Assembly: GCA_964523975.1 (NCBI GenBank)
Contig: CAZGBM010000072.1
Span: 1 to 8,740 of the forward strand
DNA from: JAFGHJ01 sp964523975
GTDB taxonomy: Bacteria; Hydrothermota; UBA3072
Direction: 5' to 3'
DNA: 8,740 nt
This document shows, piece by piece, positions 1-5,306 of the stretch (its first letter is position 1; every line of letters begins with the position of its first letter). The notes under the pieces are model-generated. The model was not told the DNA's origin, searched no databases, and worked only from the letters and a program-made list of their open reading frames with translations. Both the position numbers and the translations under genes were made by a program.

Positions 1-50
1 GGCGATTTTTCCTTGAGAACGCTATTCATCTCTTTTGCTATTTCATTCAT
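1..50 (-). CDS. N-terminal fragment of an unidentified gene, cut by the window edge
   Basis: An open frame starts at an ATG at 50-48 on the minus strand and runs off the left edge. The visible peptide is MNEIAKEMNSVLKEKS. A good Shine-Dalgarno, AAGGAG, lies 5 bases before the ATG, which makes this a convincing real start although only 16 codons are seen. The amphipathic start (IAKEMNSVLKE) resembles from memory the first residues of some class I/II PLP-dependent aminotransferases, but 16 residues are too few to assign a family, so treat that as a guess. A candidate promoter -35 lies at 170-175. Confidence 0.6.
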   Translation of the reverse strand, partial: MNEIAKEMNSVLKEKS

Positions 51-147
51 AACAACTCCTTTTCTATTTTTAATATACTTTAAAGGGGACTTTGATTTAA
101 AAGTGTTTCAGGTCTTTAACAGCGCAGGACTACAAGACCCGTACGAA

Positions 148-175
148 TAAATAAACACTCTTTTGCTTTTGTCAA
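148..175 (-). promoter_or_regulatory. Candidate promoter for the gene at the left edge
   Basis: On the minus strand TTGACA (175-170), preceded by CCC, is followed 16 bases later by TATTTA (153-148). The -35 is perfect but the -10 matches only the first three bases of TATAAT, so the call rests on similarity to the other CTTGAC boxes in this window. It would give a leader of roughly 90 bases, consistent with a gene that has its own Shine-Dalgarno. Confidence 0.35.
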
Positions 176-240
176 GGGGTGTTTTGAGGCACACCACCCC
201 GACAACGGGACACAGATGAACGCAGATTTTTATGGATTCT

Positions 241-348
241 AAAACTCAACCCCTCCTCAAAAACTTAGACAGGATTAACAAGATTTACAAAATTTTTATT
301 TTGGTCTTAATAACCCACCAACACACCCACCCACTAACACACTAACAA
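241..348. repeat. Composite repeat block, copy A (CCC-rich / GGATTAACA / CTAACAC words)
   Basis: The block reads AACCCC-type words, then TTAGACAGGATTAACA followed by AGATTTACAAAATTT, then a T-rich spacer, then a run of CCAAC/CACCC/CTAACA words (311-347). A second block with the same parts in the same order and orientation lies at 3473-3596. The two share TTAGACAGGAT exactly and the words GATTAACA[A/G]GATTT. The units are degenerate, about 7-10 bases, with no open frame. Confidence 0.6.
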
Positions 349-458
349 AATCAAACCTGAGACTCGTAACCCGAAACCTTAACTTATGCGAATAGTATGA
401 ATGTTTTCTCTGCCGTCAACCGTCGCCGGTCAGATGTCGGTTTTAGTTCTTGTCCCTT

Positions 459-860
459 TCATCCATTCAAGCTTTCTATTTTTTCGCAAGGAAAGCATTT
501 CTTATTGTGAACCGACATCAAACCGTCACATTCGGGGCATTTATATTTTCTGTACTGGTTTTTTATAAATTCTTGAATGCCTTTATTTTTAATTTCTAAT
601 AAATTCTCAATCATACTCATTTCATATTTTTGTTTATAACTATTATCAAGGCGTTCTAATCCGTAGCAGGGAAAACAGTCGCACTCAAAACAAAAATTTA
701 TTTCCCCTTTCAGCAGTTTAAGATTATCTTCGCATCGCTTTTTTAAAAATGCGCACTGTTTATTTCTCGGGCGGCATCCTTTACAGTGCGATATTTTTCC
801 TCTTACTTTCGGCAAATTGTTTTTGTATGCAAGATACGCGTTGCATATTGCGCAATTCAT
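459..860 (-). CDS. DUF3795-type cysteine-rich protein; true start probably upstream of the first ATG
   Basis: A small protein of unknown function with 14 cysteines, arranged as C3/C6, C26/C29, C36/C43, C57/C60/C62/C65, C108/C111 and C122/C125, so probably a metal-binding or zinc-ribbon-like cytoplasmic protein. The core (KQCAFLKKRCE, FCFECDCFPC, MSMIENL, then a CPEC...C..C tail) matches my memory of DUF3795. The frame stays open upstream of this ATG to a TAA at 902-900 and encodes DKQLITPCG just before MNCAIC, giving the CGMNCxxC start typical of the family. That extension contains no ATG, GTG or TTG. An ATT at 890-888 would give the usual N-terminus. No Shine-Dalgarno is visible at either position. 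The radical SAM stop is 52 bases upstream of this ATG, so the two may share a transcript. Either a rare start codon or an N-terminally damaged gene is possible. Confidence 0.8.
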   Translation of the reverse strand: MNCAICNAYLAYKNNLPKVRGKISHCKGCRPRNKQCAFLKKRCEDNLKLLKGEINFCFECDCFPCYGLERLDNSYKQKYEMSMIENLLEIKNKGIQEFIKNQYRKYKCPECDGLMSVHNKKCFPCEKIESLNG

Positions 861-912
861 TCCGCAGGGAGTTATTAGTTGTTTATCAATTGAGTCTATT
901 TAGTTTTTTTTA

Positions 913-2238
913 TTATTTTATTCGTTTTTTGTTGTTTCGAACATTTTGATAGTTGATATTTGTAATCAATGCCCAGATTGCCGTTCTGAAATTTCTTGTC
1001 GCAAACAAAGTTTTAAAAAATTTTTTCCATATAGCTTTACCAACCTTAACGTCACATTTGGTCATAGCCAGGCCGAGTTCCGCCGGCTCCATTAACTTCG
1101 GTTTAAAAATTGCTTCGGTCATATCGAAACGATTCCAAGCTGAAGGGAAATTTGTGTGCAAAAGCCTGCTTTCTTTTAGCATTTTATTAAAAAGCCTCGT
1201 CCCTGGCAAAGGAGTTAAAAAAGTCGTTTGAACAACATCTACGCCACTACTGACGATATAGTTTGTACGATTATCCAATGTTTCGGGAGTATCGCTGTCA
1301 AACCCATAAATAAAAGCTCCGATAACAGCTATCCCATATTTGTTAATTTTCTTAAATGCATTTGCATAGCTGTTTATACCCATTTTAAGGTTCAGTTTTT
1401 TATTTGCGTCTTTGAGAGATTCGGTGTTCTCGGCTTCCAATCCCAGAACAACCATTCGGCAACCACTTTTTGCCGCATATTCAAGTATTTCTTCATCATC
1501 CGCAAAGTTTAAAGATGCCTGACAGAACCATTCCTTTTTGATTCCTCGCTCGATGATACCTTTGAATAAATCCAATGCCCTTTTCGAAGCCGATTTGCCG
1601 TAACCTATAATATTATCATCCACGAAAAAAAACATTTTTTGCGGAATTGTTTCCAGTTCATCCAGTACATCTTCAACAGGTCTTTGCCTGTAAGTATGAC
1701 CGTTGAAAGAAGTAACTGCACAAAACTCACAATCCATCGGGCAACCTCTCGCGGTTTGAATCGAACCAAACATATAACGTTTATCGAATAAATCGTGCCG
1801 TGCCCTGGGCATCTCTGCCAGATCTATTTTTTTACTTATATACATTTTTTGCAAATTTTTAGATTCGAAATCTTCAATAACACGACTCCATATACCTTCT
1901 GCTTCTCCGACCGCAACAGAATCCACGAATTTTGCTGCTTCTTCGTACCGGAAAAACGCATGAATTCCACCCATAATCACCGGTATATTTTTATCTCTGA
2001 ATATTTTTGCTATTTCATATGCTCTATTGACGGATGCGGTAGTAGCAGTAATTCCTACAAGGTCAGCTTCCTGATATTTGAATTCCGTAAAGTTCTCATC
2101 GATAATTTGCACAACCCAACCGTTCGGCGTCAACGCCGCTACGATACCAAGTGCCAGAGGGGGAAATCTTGAACTTTTATTGATTGCCAGACCCGGACGA
2201 GATTTATTGACAGGATTTATCAGAATTAATTTTTTCAC
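913..2238 (-). CDS. B12-binding-domain radical SAM protein (DUF4070-like C-terminus)
   Basis: A 441-residue enzyme starting at GTG (2238-2236). Residues about 1-130 form a Rossmann-like cobalamin-binding domain: LILINP at the start, FPPLALG near 25-31, VGITATT near 61-67 and GGIHA at 90-94. The usual DxHxxG cobalamin-ligand motif is not evident; the matching position reads IIDENF (45-50), so cobalamin, if bound, may be base-off without a protein histidine. The radical SAM core follows, with CxxxCxxC at C166/C170/C173 for the 4Fe-4S cluster, FVDDNI at 205-210 and LGLEAEN at 265-271. The C-terminal part (FDSDTPET, then FLTPLPGTRLFNKM) matches the DUF4070 region of this superfamily. The substrate is unknown; relatives act as methylases, cyclases or lipid-modifying enzymes. 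It sits behind plsC-acp but has its own promoter and no Shine-Dalgarno at a useful distance. Confidence 0.9.
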   Translation of the reverse strand: MKKLILINPVNKSRPGLAINKSSRFPPLALGIVAALTPNGWVVQIIDENFTEFKYQEADLVGITATTASVNRAYEIAKIFRDKNIPVIMGGIHAFFRYEEAAKFVDSVAVGEAEGIWSRVIEDFESKNLQKMYISKKIDLAEMPRARHDLFDKRYMFGSIQTARGCPMDCEFCAVTSFNGHTYRQRPVEDVLDELETIPQKMFFFVDDNIIGYGKSASKRALDLFKGIIERGIKKEWFCQASLNFADDEEILEYAAKSGCRMVVLGLEAENTESLKDANKKLNLKMGINSYANAFKKINKYGIAVIGAFIYGFDSDTPETLDNRTNYIVSSGVDVVQTTFLTPLPGTRLFNKMLKESRLLHTNFPSAWNRFDMTEAIFKPKLMEPAELGLAMTKCDVKVGKAIWKKFFKTLFATRNFRTAIWALITNINYQNVRNNKKRIK

Positions 2239-2248
2239 CTTAATTGAA

Positions 2249-2276
2249 AATCTAAGAAACGTCTCCGATAAGTCAA
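2249..2276 (-). promoter_or_regulatory. Promoter of the radical SAM gene, giving a nearly leaderless transcript
   Basis: TTGACT (2276-2271), a 16-base spacer and TAGATT (2254-2249). A transcript starting about 7 bases after the -10 would begin near 2242, only about 4 bases before the GTG start at 2238. From two bases before the -35 through the four bases after the -10 it is about 79 percent identical (26 of 33 by hand) to the region around 4491-4464; both read CCTTGACTTATCG and then TCTTA[A/G]ATTTT. Confidence 0.6.
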
Positions 2277-2436
2277 GGCCACTATTTCAATACAAATTTC
2301 AAAAAAAACCGGATATTGGTAAATCGTAAAATTTGTTTTGAATAAAGTTAAAAATTAACGCACGGTCCCCGTATCCTGTTGCATCCCGTATTGATTTCGC
2401 TATGTTAACCGTTTTTTAGGTTTTTTATATCTGTTT
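2277..2436. other. Intergenic region between acp and the radical SAM gene
   Basis: No open frame is supported. It contains GTTAAAAATTAAC (2345-2357), a small AT-only inverted repeat, and CCCGTAT occurring twice within about 25 bases (2367-2395), which resembles the GGATACC-type word repeats elsewhere in the window. No convincing rho-independent terminator follows acp. Confidence 0.4.
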
Positions 2437-2667
2437 TTATATTTTACCTTCTATGTATTTAACGGCATCTTCAACAGTTTTAAGATTTGCCATATCTTCA
2501 TCCGGCAATTTGATATCAAATTCTTCTTCGAATGCCTGAAGCAGTACAACGTAACCAAGGCTATCTACACCCAGGTCGTCCGCAAAAGAGCTTTTAAGCG
2601 AAACTTCTGTTGTCTTTACATCCATTTCATCTGCCAAAATTTTTTTTATTTTCTCAAATACCGACAC
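2437..2667 (-). CDS. acpP: Acyl carrier protein
   Basis: A 76-residue acidic protein, the usual ACP length. It carries the phosphopantetheine attachment motif DLGVDSLGYV with Ser36 as the modified residue, followed by the helix VLLQAFEEEFDIKLPDED. It carries growing acyl chains as thioesters in the cytoplasm. The start is a GTG (2667-2665), chosen because AGGAGG lies 6 bases upstream and the peptide then begins MSVFEKIKKI as in typical ACPs; a nearby ATG (2672-2670) is out of frame. The gene follows plsC by 10 bases and its Shine-Dalgarno overlaps the plsC stop, so the two are co-translated. No fab genes are present here, so it could be either the housekeeping ACP or a dedicated one for a specialised acyltransferase. 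Confidence 0.93.
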   Translation of the reverse strand: MSVFEKIKKILADEMDVKTTEVSLKSSFADDLGVDSLGYVVLLQAFEEEFDIKLPDEDMANLKTVEDAVKYIEGKI

Positions 2668-2677
2668 GGCATACCTC

Positions 2678-3295
2678 CTATAGTGTATTCGAATTCAATA
2701 GTATCTTTATCTCGTTCATTATTTTCTCCGTTACAATTTTCAATATTTCTTTACTGTAAGGTTTATCATAATATTCATCAAAATATAGCGGTTTCCCAAA
2801 TTTGATGATTACTTTATGCGGTCGGGGAAACCTTTGCCCTTTTGACAAAACATCAAAAGAACCAATTATCGCTACGGGAACAACAGCCGCTTTTGCCCGT
2901 AAGGCAATGAATGCTGTTCCTGATTTTGGCTCCTGTAAAGAACCATCCAGACTCACAGTTCCTTCGGGATACATATCAATTACATGACCCTTTTTGAGGT
3001 TATCAACAGCGGTTTTGATGGCTTCTCTGTCGATTTCAAACCTTTTTACGGGAAAAGCGTTCAACTTTCTAAAGATATATCCCGCAAAGCGTTTTCTGAA
3101 CAGTTCCTCTTTGCCCATTGTATGGAGTTGTCTTCTAATTGCGGTCCCAAGAATAAACGAATCTGAATCACTGGGATGGTTTGGTGCCAGGATTACGCCG
3201 CCTTCTTCCGGAATGTTTTCAATGCCTACTGTTTCTAGCCTGAGATAGAATATCGATACAACACGCGCGATTGAATGCATGACCGAATATAACAT
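2678..3295 (-). CDS. plsC: 1-acyl-sn-glycerol-3-phosphate acyltransferase (PlsC family)
   Basis: A 205-residue acyltransferase with all four family blocks. The catalytic HX4D lies within NHPSDSD (His40, Asp45); the glycerol-phosphate-side motif is FPVKRF (81-86); block III is YPEGTVS (109-115) in place of the common EGTRS; block IV is VPVAI (139-143). The length is normal for PlsC. Established role: transfers an acyl group to lysophosphatidate to make phosphatidate at the inner face of the membrane. The N-terminal segment (residues 1-20) is moderately hydrophobic and could dip into the membrane. An AGGA lies 5 bases before the ATG. Its operon with an ACP suggests acyl-ACP as donor (inference). 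Some family members acylate other lipids, so the exact acceptor is not proven. Confidence 0.9.
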   Translation of the reverse strand: MLYSVMHSIARVVSIFYLRLETVGIENIPEEGGVILAPNHPSDSDSFILGTAIRRQLHTMGKEELFRKRFAGYIFRKLNAFPVKRFEIDREAIKTAVDNLKKGHVIDMYPEGTVSLDGSLQEPKSGTAFIALRAKAAVVPVAIIGSFDVLSKGQRFPRPHKVIIKFGKPLYFDEYYDKPYSKEILKIVTEKIMNEIKILLNSNTL

Positions 3296-3330
3296 CTATA
3301 TCCTAGTTCTTCTTTGCATTGTTTATATTT

Positions 3331-3402
3331 CTACCTCATTAATAAACCACAAGGGCATGATGTATTCAAATATATCTTTTTTAAAACCATATATTTCTTC
3401 AT
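3331..3402 (-). CDS. Possible 23-residue leader peptide upstream of plsC
   Basis: A short frame, ATG at 3402-3400 to TAG at 3333-3331, encodes a lysine-rich peptide ending NTSCPCGLLMR. It begins about 7 bases after the predicted transcript start of the promoter at 3416-3442, the same close spacing seen for other genes here, and ends 35 bases before the plsC ATG. No Shine-Dalgarno is present. At this length it could easily be chance. Confidence 0.2.
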   Translation of the reverse strand: MKKYMVLKKIYLNTSCPCGLLMR

Positions 3403-3415
3403 ATTATAATAACAA

Positions 3416-3442
3416 CTTATAGAAAATTATCTTATTTGTCAA
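3416..3442 (-). promoter_or_regulatory. Candidate promoter of the plsC-acp operon
   Basis: TTGACA (3442-3437), then a 15-base spacer and TATAAG (3421-3416). Transcription would start near 3409, giving a leader of about 115 bases before plsC. A TTGATCAA palindrome lies about 20 bases upstream of the -35 and could be a regulator site or chance. Confidence 0.5.
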
Positions 3443-3472
3443 GGATTGGCCTTTGAATTGGTTGATCAATTA

Positions 3473-3596
3473 AAAAACTAACCCACAACCCCAATATTTA
3501 GACAGGATAAAAAAAGGATTAACAGGATTTTATATTTTGTTGTTTTTTTATTCTAACTACCAACTACTAACTGCTATCTACTAACTTTTAACTAAA
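3473..3596. repeat. Composite repeat block, copy B
   Basis: The same order of parts as the block at 241-348: CTAACCCACAACCCC words, then TTAGACAGGAT with a GGATTAACAGGATTT run, a T-rich spacer, then CTAACTACCAACTACTAAC-type words to 3595. Copies A and B are 3.2 kb apart in the same orientation and differ in word number and spelling, so they are degenerate relatives rather than a recent duplication. Confidence 0.6.
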
Positions 3597-3671
3597 TCTC
3601 ATCCATTTTATATTGTGTTAGGCGACTGTCTTGTCTTATATTCAACTATGCTTGTTCCTTATTTTTATATG

Positions 3672-4172
3672 TCATTTACCATGAATGACATTCGCGATAA
3701 TCTGTTTTACATTATCTTCGCTGACAGTAACTTTAATCTTTAATTCTTGACTGAAGTTCAAGGGGAAAGGATACCCGATTGTCAACGTTTTTATTCCGGC
3801 TTCTGATTCTAGCAAAGCTAACCCGTACGGATTGTCTTGTGTAAGTCCCCAATTTTTCGCAGCTGCCACGGAAAGATTTACGACATTTTTCCCGTCGATA
3901 TCAAGGATAATAAAGGTGATATCATTGGTTCCGCCCTGCTTGCTGATTTCTGCAGAAACAAATGTACCGGGACCTTTAAGAGTCACCAATTCATAATCTC
4001 CTTTAGGCGCCGGCGCTTTCAGTCCTTGCGTCCTTTCGGGAAAACATATTCCATTTAAACAGGTACCAACACCAACTTTGACTTTTTCAAGTGCAACTAC
4101 TCTGGATGTTATTGTCATTATCGATATAAGAGCAACTACCAATATGACTACGACTAAACCGTTTTTTTTCAC
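3672..4172 (-). CDS. Exported protein of unknown function
   Basis: A 166-residue protein that I do not recognise. The start is GTG (4172-4170), supported by a strong GGAGG 5 bases upstream. Residues about 6-27 form a hydrophobic signal or anchor (VVVILVVALISIMTI), with a possible signal peptidase I site after SRVVA (residue 27). The mature part holds two cysteines in CLNGIC (38 and 43), then alternating hydrophobic and polar stretches (FVSAEI, DITFIILDIDG, KNVVNL, LKIKVTV) that suggest a small beta-sandwich in the periplasm or at the surface. A TATAAT promoter lies upstream. There is no partner gene beside it from which to infer a role. Confidence 0.85.
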   Translation of the reverse strand: MKKNGLVVVILVVALISIMTITSRVVALEKVKVGVGTCLNGICFPERTQGLKAPAPKGDYELVTLKGPGTFVSAEISKQGGTNDITFIILDIDGKNVVNLSVAAAKNWGLTQDNPYGLALLESEAGIKTLTIGYPFPLNFSQELKIKVTVSEDNVKQIIANVIHGK

Positions 4173-4195
4173 ACTTTCCTCCTTTTATTTGATTT

Positions 4196-4354
4196 TTAAA
4201 TGATTGTCAGAGGTCTTCCCATAAAACTTCGCAACAACTGTCTTTCACACAAGATTATAACCTCTTTTTTCCGCCAAACAAAAAAGTCGCCTAACTTTTT
4301 TATATATGTATCGCGCATACACTCATTTTGAATGTATTGTAAATACTTCTCCAT
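4196..4354 (-). CDS. Possible 52-residue small protein or leader ORF
   Basis: A frame from ATG (4354-4352) to TAA (4198-4196) encodes a basic peptide beginning MEKYLQYIQNECMRDTYIKK and ending RPLTII. AAGG lies 8 bases before the ATG, a weak Shine-Dalgarno. It ends 23 bases before the GTG of the exported protein and would be transcribed from the promoter at 4464-4491. The YLQYIQ...TYIKKLGDFF pattern faintly recalls the N-terminal core-binding domain of tyrosine recombinases, so it may be a remnant, but that is speculation. The better promoter for the exported protein lies inside this frame, which argues against a strict two-gene operon. Confidence 0.25.
   Translation of the reverse strand: MEKYLQYIQNECMRDTYIKKLGDFFVWRKKEVIILCERQLLRSFMGRPLTII
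4254..4281 (-). promoter_or_regulatory. Candidate promoter of the exported-protein gene
   Basis: A perfect TATAAT -10 (4259-4254) with TTGTTT (4281-4276) 16 bases upstream. Transcription would begin near 4247, giving a leader of about 75 bases that contains the strong Shine-Dalgarno of the gene starting at 4172. Confidence 0.45.
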
Positions 4355-4463
4355 ACCGCCAACCTTTTAAAAATATGCGTATCACCCCATCAAACTCTTT
4401 ATAAATTTCAATTTTTTTATAAAAATATTAGAAAATTCAATTAATTTATATAATTTAGTAAAA

Positions 4464-4491
4464 AATTTAAGATATATTTTCGATAAGTCAA
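4464..4491 (-). promoter_or_regulatory. Orphan promoter facing the long AT-rich leader
   Basis: TTGACT (4491-4486), a 16-base spacer and TAAATT (4469-4464), closely similar in sequence to the radical SAM promoter at 2276-2249. No start codon lies just downstream; the first possible ORF begins about 100 bases on (4354) and the exported-protein gene about 285 bases on. It may drive a long leader, a small RNA or the 52-codon ORF. Confidence 0.45.
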
Positions 4492-4496
4492 GGGGT

Positions 4497-4526
4497 TCAG
4501 TGCGTAAGCACTGAGAGTCGCGAGAC
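4497..4526 (+). other. Two adjacent hairpins with GNRA-type loops
   Basis: TCAGTGC-GTAA-GCACTGA (4497-4514) is a perfect 7-bp stem closed by a GTAA loop. It is followed by GTC-GCGA-GAC (4517-4526), a 3-bp stem with a GCGA loop. Both loops fit the GNRA class when read on the plus strand. The pair lies just upstream of the minus-strand -35 at 4491. There is no T-tail, so it is not a standard terminator. Confidence 0.4.
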
Positions 4527-4533
4527 AAAGGTT

Positions 4534-4563
4534 GGATACCGGATACCGGGTTCCAGGTTCCAG
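4534..4563. repeat. 7-base tandem word repeat, GGATACC/GGTTCC type
   Basis: GGATACC occurs twice in tandem and is followed by GGGTTCC and AGGTTCC, i.e. four 7-base units with drift. A related array is at 4767-4790. Confidence 0.6.
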
Positions 4564-4568
4564 TTAAG

Positions 4569-4624
4569 ACAACATTAAAATTAGGGTGGGGTGTGAATTC
4601 GTGTAATTAGTGTGATTTGTTGTT
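4569..4624 (-). repeat. ACACGAAT-type element with inverted ends, copy 1
   Basis: On the minus strand it begins AACAACAAAT, continues with CACACTAATTACACGAATT, then CACACCCCAC, and ends with ATGTTGT. The same succession of words, on the opposite strand, is at 7094-7151, roughly 80-85 percent identical by eye. The terminal words pair (ACAACA with TGTTGT), so the transcript could fold back with a loop of about 40 bases. Confidence 0.6.
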
Positions 4625-4733
4625 ACTAGTCTTGTTTGTGGGTGTGTTTTTTTTGGGGGGTTGAAAATTACAACAAAAAATTTGGTGTATTTTGTGTGTT
4701 TAGTGGTTAAAAAAATTAAAAAGTGTGTGGGGG

Positions 4734-4758
4734 CTTTGTGTCTTGGTGCCTTTGTGGC
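4734..4758 (-). repeat. 25-base CACGAAGA-type repeat, copy f
   Basis: On the minus strand it reads GC, then units CACAAAGG, CACCAAGA and CACAAAG. It is exactly 25 bases, as are the copies at 4854-4878 and 7747-7771, and differs from the 4854 copy at 3 positions. Confidence 0.65.
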
Positions 4759-4766
4759 ATTTAATT

Positions 4767-4790
4767 AGATACCAGATACCAGGTATTGGG
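4767..4790. repeat. 7-base tandem word repeat, AGATACC type
   Basis: AGATACC occurs twice in tandem and is followed by AGGTATT and GGG. It is the second member of the family also seen at 4534-4563, in the same orientation. Confidence 0.55.
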
Positions 4791-4820
4791 TCTTAGATAA
4801 AAAAACAATTTTTTTCTTTA

Positions 4821-4848
4821 TTTGTGCAATTTGTGTAATTCGTTGTTG
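4821..4848 (-). repeat. ACACGAAT-type short array
   Basis: On the minus strand CAACAACGAATTACACAAAT is followed by TGCACAAA. It shares the AACAACRAATTACAC opening with the elements at 4569-4624 and 7094-7151 but lacks their CCCAC middle and inverted end. Confidence 0.5.
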
Positions 4849-4853
4849 AAAAA

Positions 4854-4878
4854 CTTTGTGTCTTAGTGTCTTCGTGGC
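4854..4878 (-). repeat. 25-base CACGAAGA-type repeat directly after the archease stop
   Basis: Read in the direction of the archease gene, the TGA stop (4886-4884) is followed at once by AATTA and then GC, CACGAAGA, CACTAAGA, CACAAAG and a T-run. The copy after yetF begins the same way, and the two share AAATTAGCCACGAAGACAC exactly. Confidence 0.7.
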
Positions 4879-4883
4879 TAATT

Positions 4884-5306
4884 TCAAACGTCAAAAATCA
4901 CAGTTGCTTCATATTTATCATCAACCTCTTTAATCTCAAGATTATGATAAGTCACCGCTTTTATATCCGTTCCATCTTTTATTTCTTCCGGAGAAAGAAC
5001 ATTTCCTTTAAGATTGATTTTATAAATATCTTTCTCGATACTAACGGAACAATCCAAAGGCAGAAACAACTTGTGTTCAAAAAAATATATAATTTCTTCG
5101 AGAACACTAACGAGTGCCGTTTTTATATTTTCTTCTTCGATGGAAAAATCTTTTTCTATTACCGGCTGGATTGTAGCTCCGCCTGATAATAAGTCTGTCG
5201 TAGCATGGATTGCTTTCCAGAAAATTTCAGGAAGAGAATCTCCTTTAACCTTTATTCCGATATCCGCCGTATGCTCTATTATTTCGTAATCTTTATTCAA
5301 GGACAT
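4884..5306 (-). CDS. Archease
   Basis: A 140-residue protein matching the archease family along its whole length: EHTADIG (11-17) near the start, LPEIFWKAIHATTDLL (25-40), a central EEIIYFFEHKLFLPLDCSV stretch (71-89), and the conserved KAVTYHNLEI (116-125) and terminal VIFDV. Archease is a small metal-binding protein that activates the RNA ligase RtcB by promoting its guanylylation, and it affects related RNA modification enzymes. No rtcB lies in the window, so a partner is expected elsewhere. The ATG lies inside the end of the DUF218 gene (14-base overlap) without a clear Shine-Dalgarno, which points to translational coupling. It is the last gene of the phosphorylase operon. Confidence 0.92.
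   Translation of the reverse strand: MSLNKDYEIIEHTADIGIKVKGDSLPEIFWKAIHATTDLLSGGATIQPVIEKDFSIEEENIKTALVSVLEEIIYFFEHKLFLPLDCSVSIEKDIYKINLKGNVLSPEEIKDGTDIKAVTYHNLEIKEVDDKYEATVIFDV

Larger units (their letters stand above)
51..458. other. Non-coding region with degenerate short-word repeats
   Basis: No plausible gene is seen on either strand. Reading left to right it holds the leader of the partial gene (51-170), a CTTGACA -35-like box on the minus strand (170-175), a small GC-rich inverted repeat (GGGGTG at 176-181 with CACCCC at 195-200), an ACAGATGAACGCAGA stretch near 210-226, and a composite repeat block at 241-348. It ends with GTAACCCGAAACC-like and CCGTCAACCGTCGCC-like words to about 440. 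No terminator with a clear T-tail was found for the DUF3795 gene that ends at 459. Confidence 0.6.
3296..3671. other. Intergenic region between the exported-protein gene and plsC
   Basis: It contains the plsC leader and promoter (3296-3442), then composite repeat copy B (3473-3596), then about 75 bases with no recognised feature. Just before 3672 a 6-bp stem overlaps the stop of the exported-protein gene (GTCATT/AATGAC, 3671-3689), but no T-tail follows, so I do not call it a terminator. Confidence 0.5.
4492..4883. other. Non-coding repeat mosaic downstream of archease
   Basis: About 390 bases with no supportable gene. Read on the minus strand from the archease stop, the word families come in the order CACGAAGA-type (4878-4854), ACACAAAT-type (4848-4821), GGTATCT-type (4790-4767), again CACAAAGG-type (4758-4734), ACAC-type (about 4720-4569), and again GGAACC/GGTATCC-type (4563-4534). 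The same three-part order is therefore used twice in tandem. Confidence 0.6.

Noticed and set aside
749..949. A plus-strand frame opposite the DUF3795 gene
   Set aside because: It is the antisense shadow of the cysteine-rich gene and adjoining AT-rich DNA, with no homology that I recognise.
3617..4296. An 11-base inverted repeat, GTTAGGCGACT (3617-3627) and its complement (4286-4296), flanking the exported-protein gene, resembling integron core sites (GTTRRRY)
   Set aside because: No partner RYYYAAC/GTTRRRY pair at attC distance exists on either side. In an 8.7-kb window several 11-base inverted matches are expected by chance, and there is no recombinase or target duplication.
4280..4301. 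AAAAAAGT/ACTTTTTT inverted repeat that looks like a terminator
   Set aside because: Only one G-C pair in the stem, and it lies inside the leader of a gene on the same strand; too weak to call.
4492..4883. Repeat cluster considered as a CRISPR array
   Set aside because: Units are 7-9 bases, degenerate, with no constant 23-40 base repeat separated by unique spacers, and there are no cas genes.
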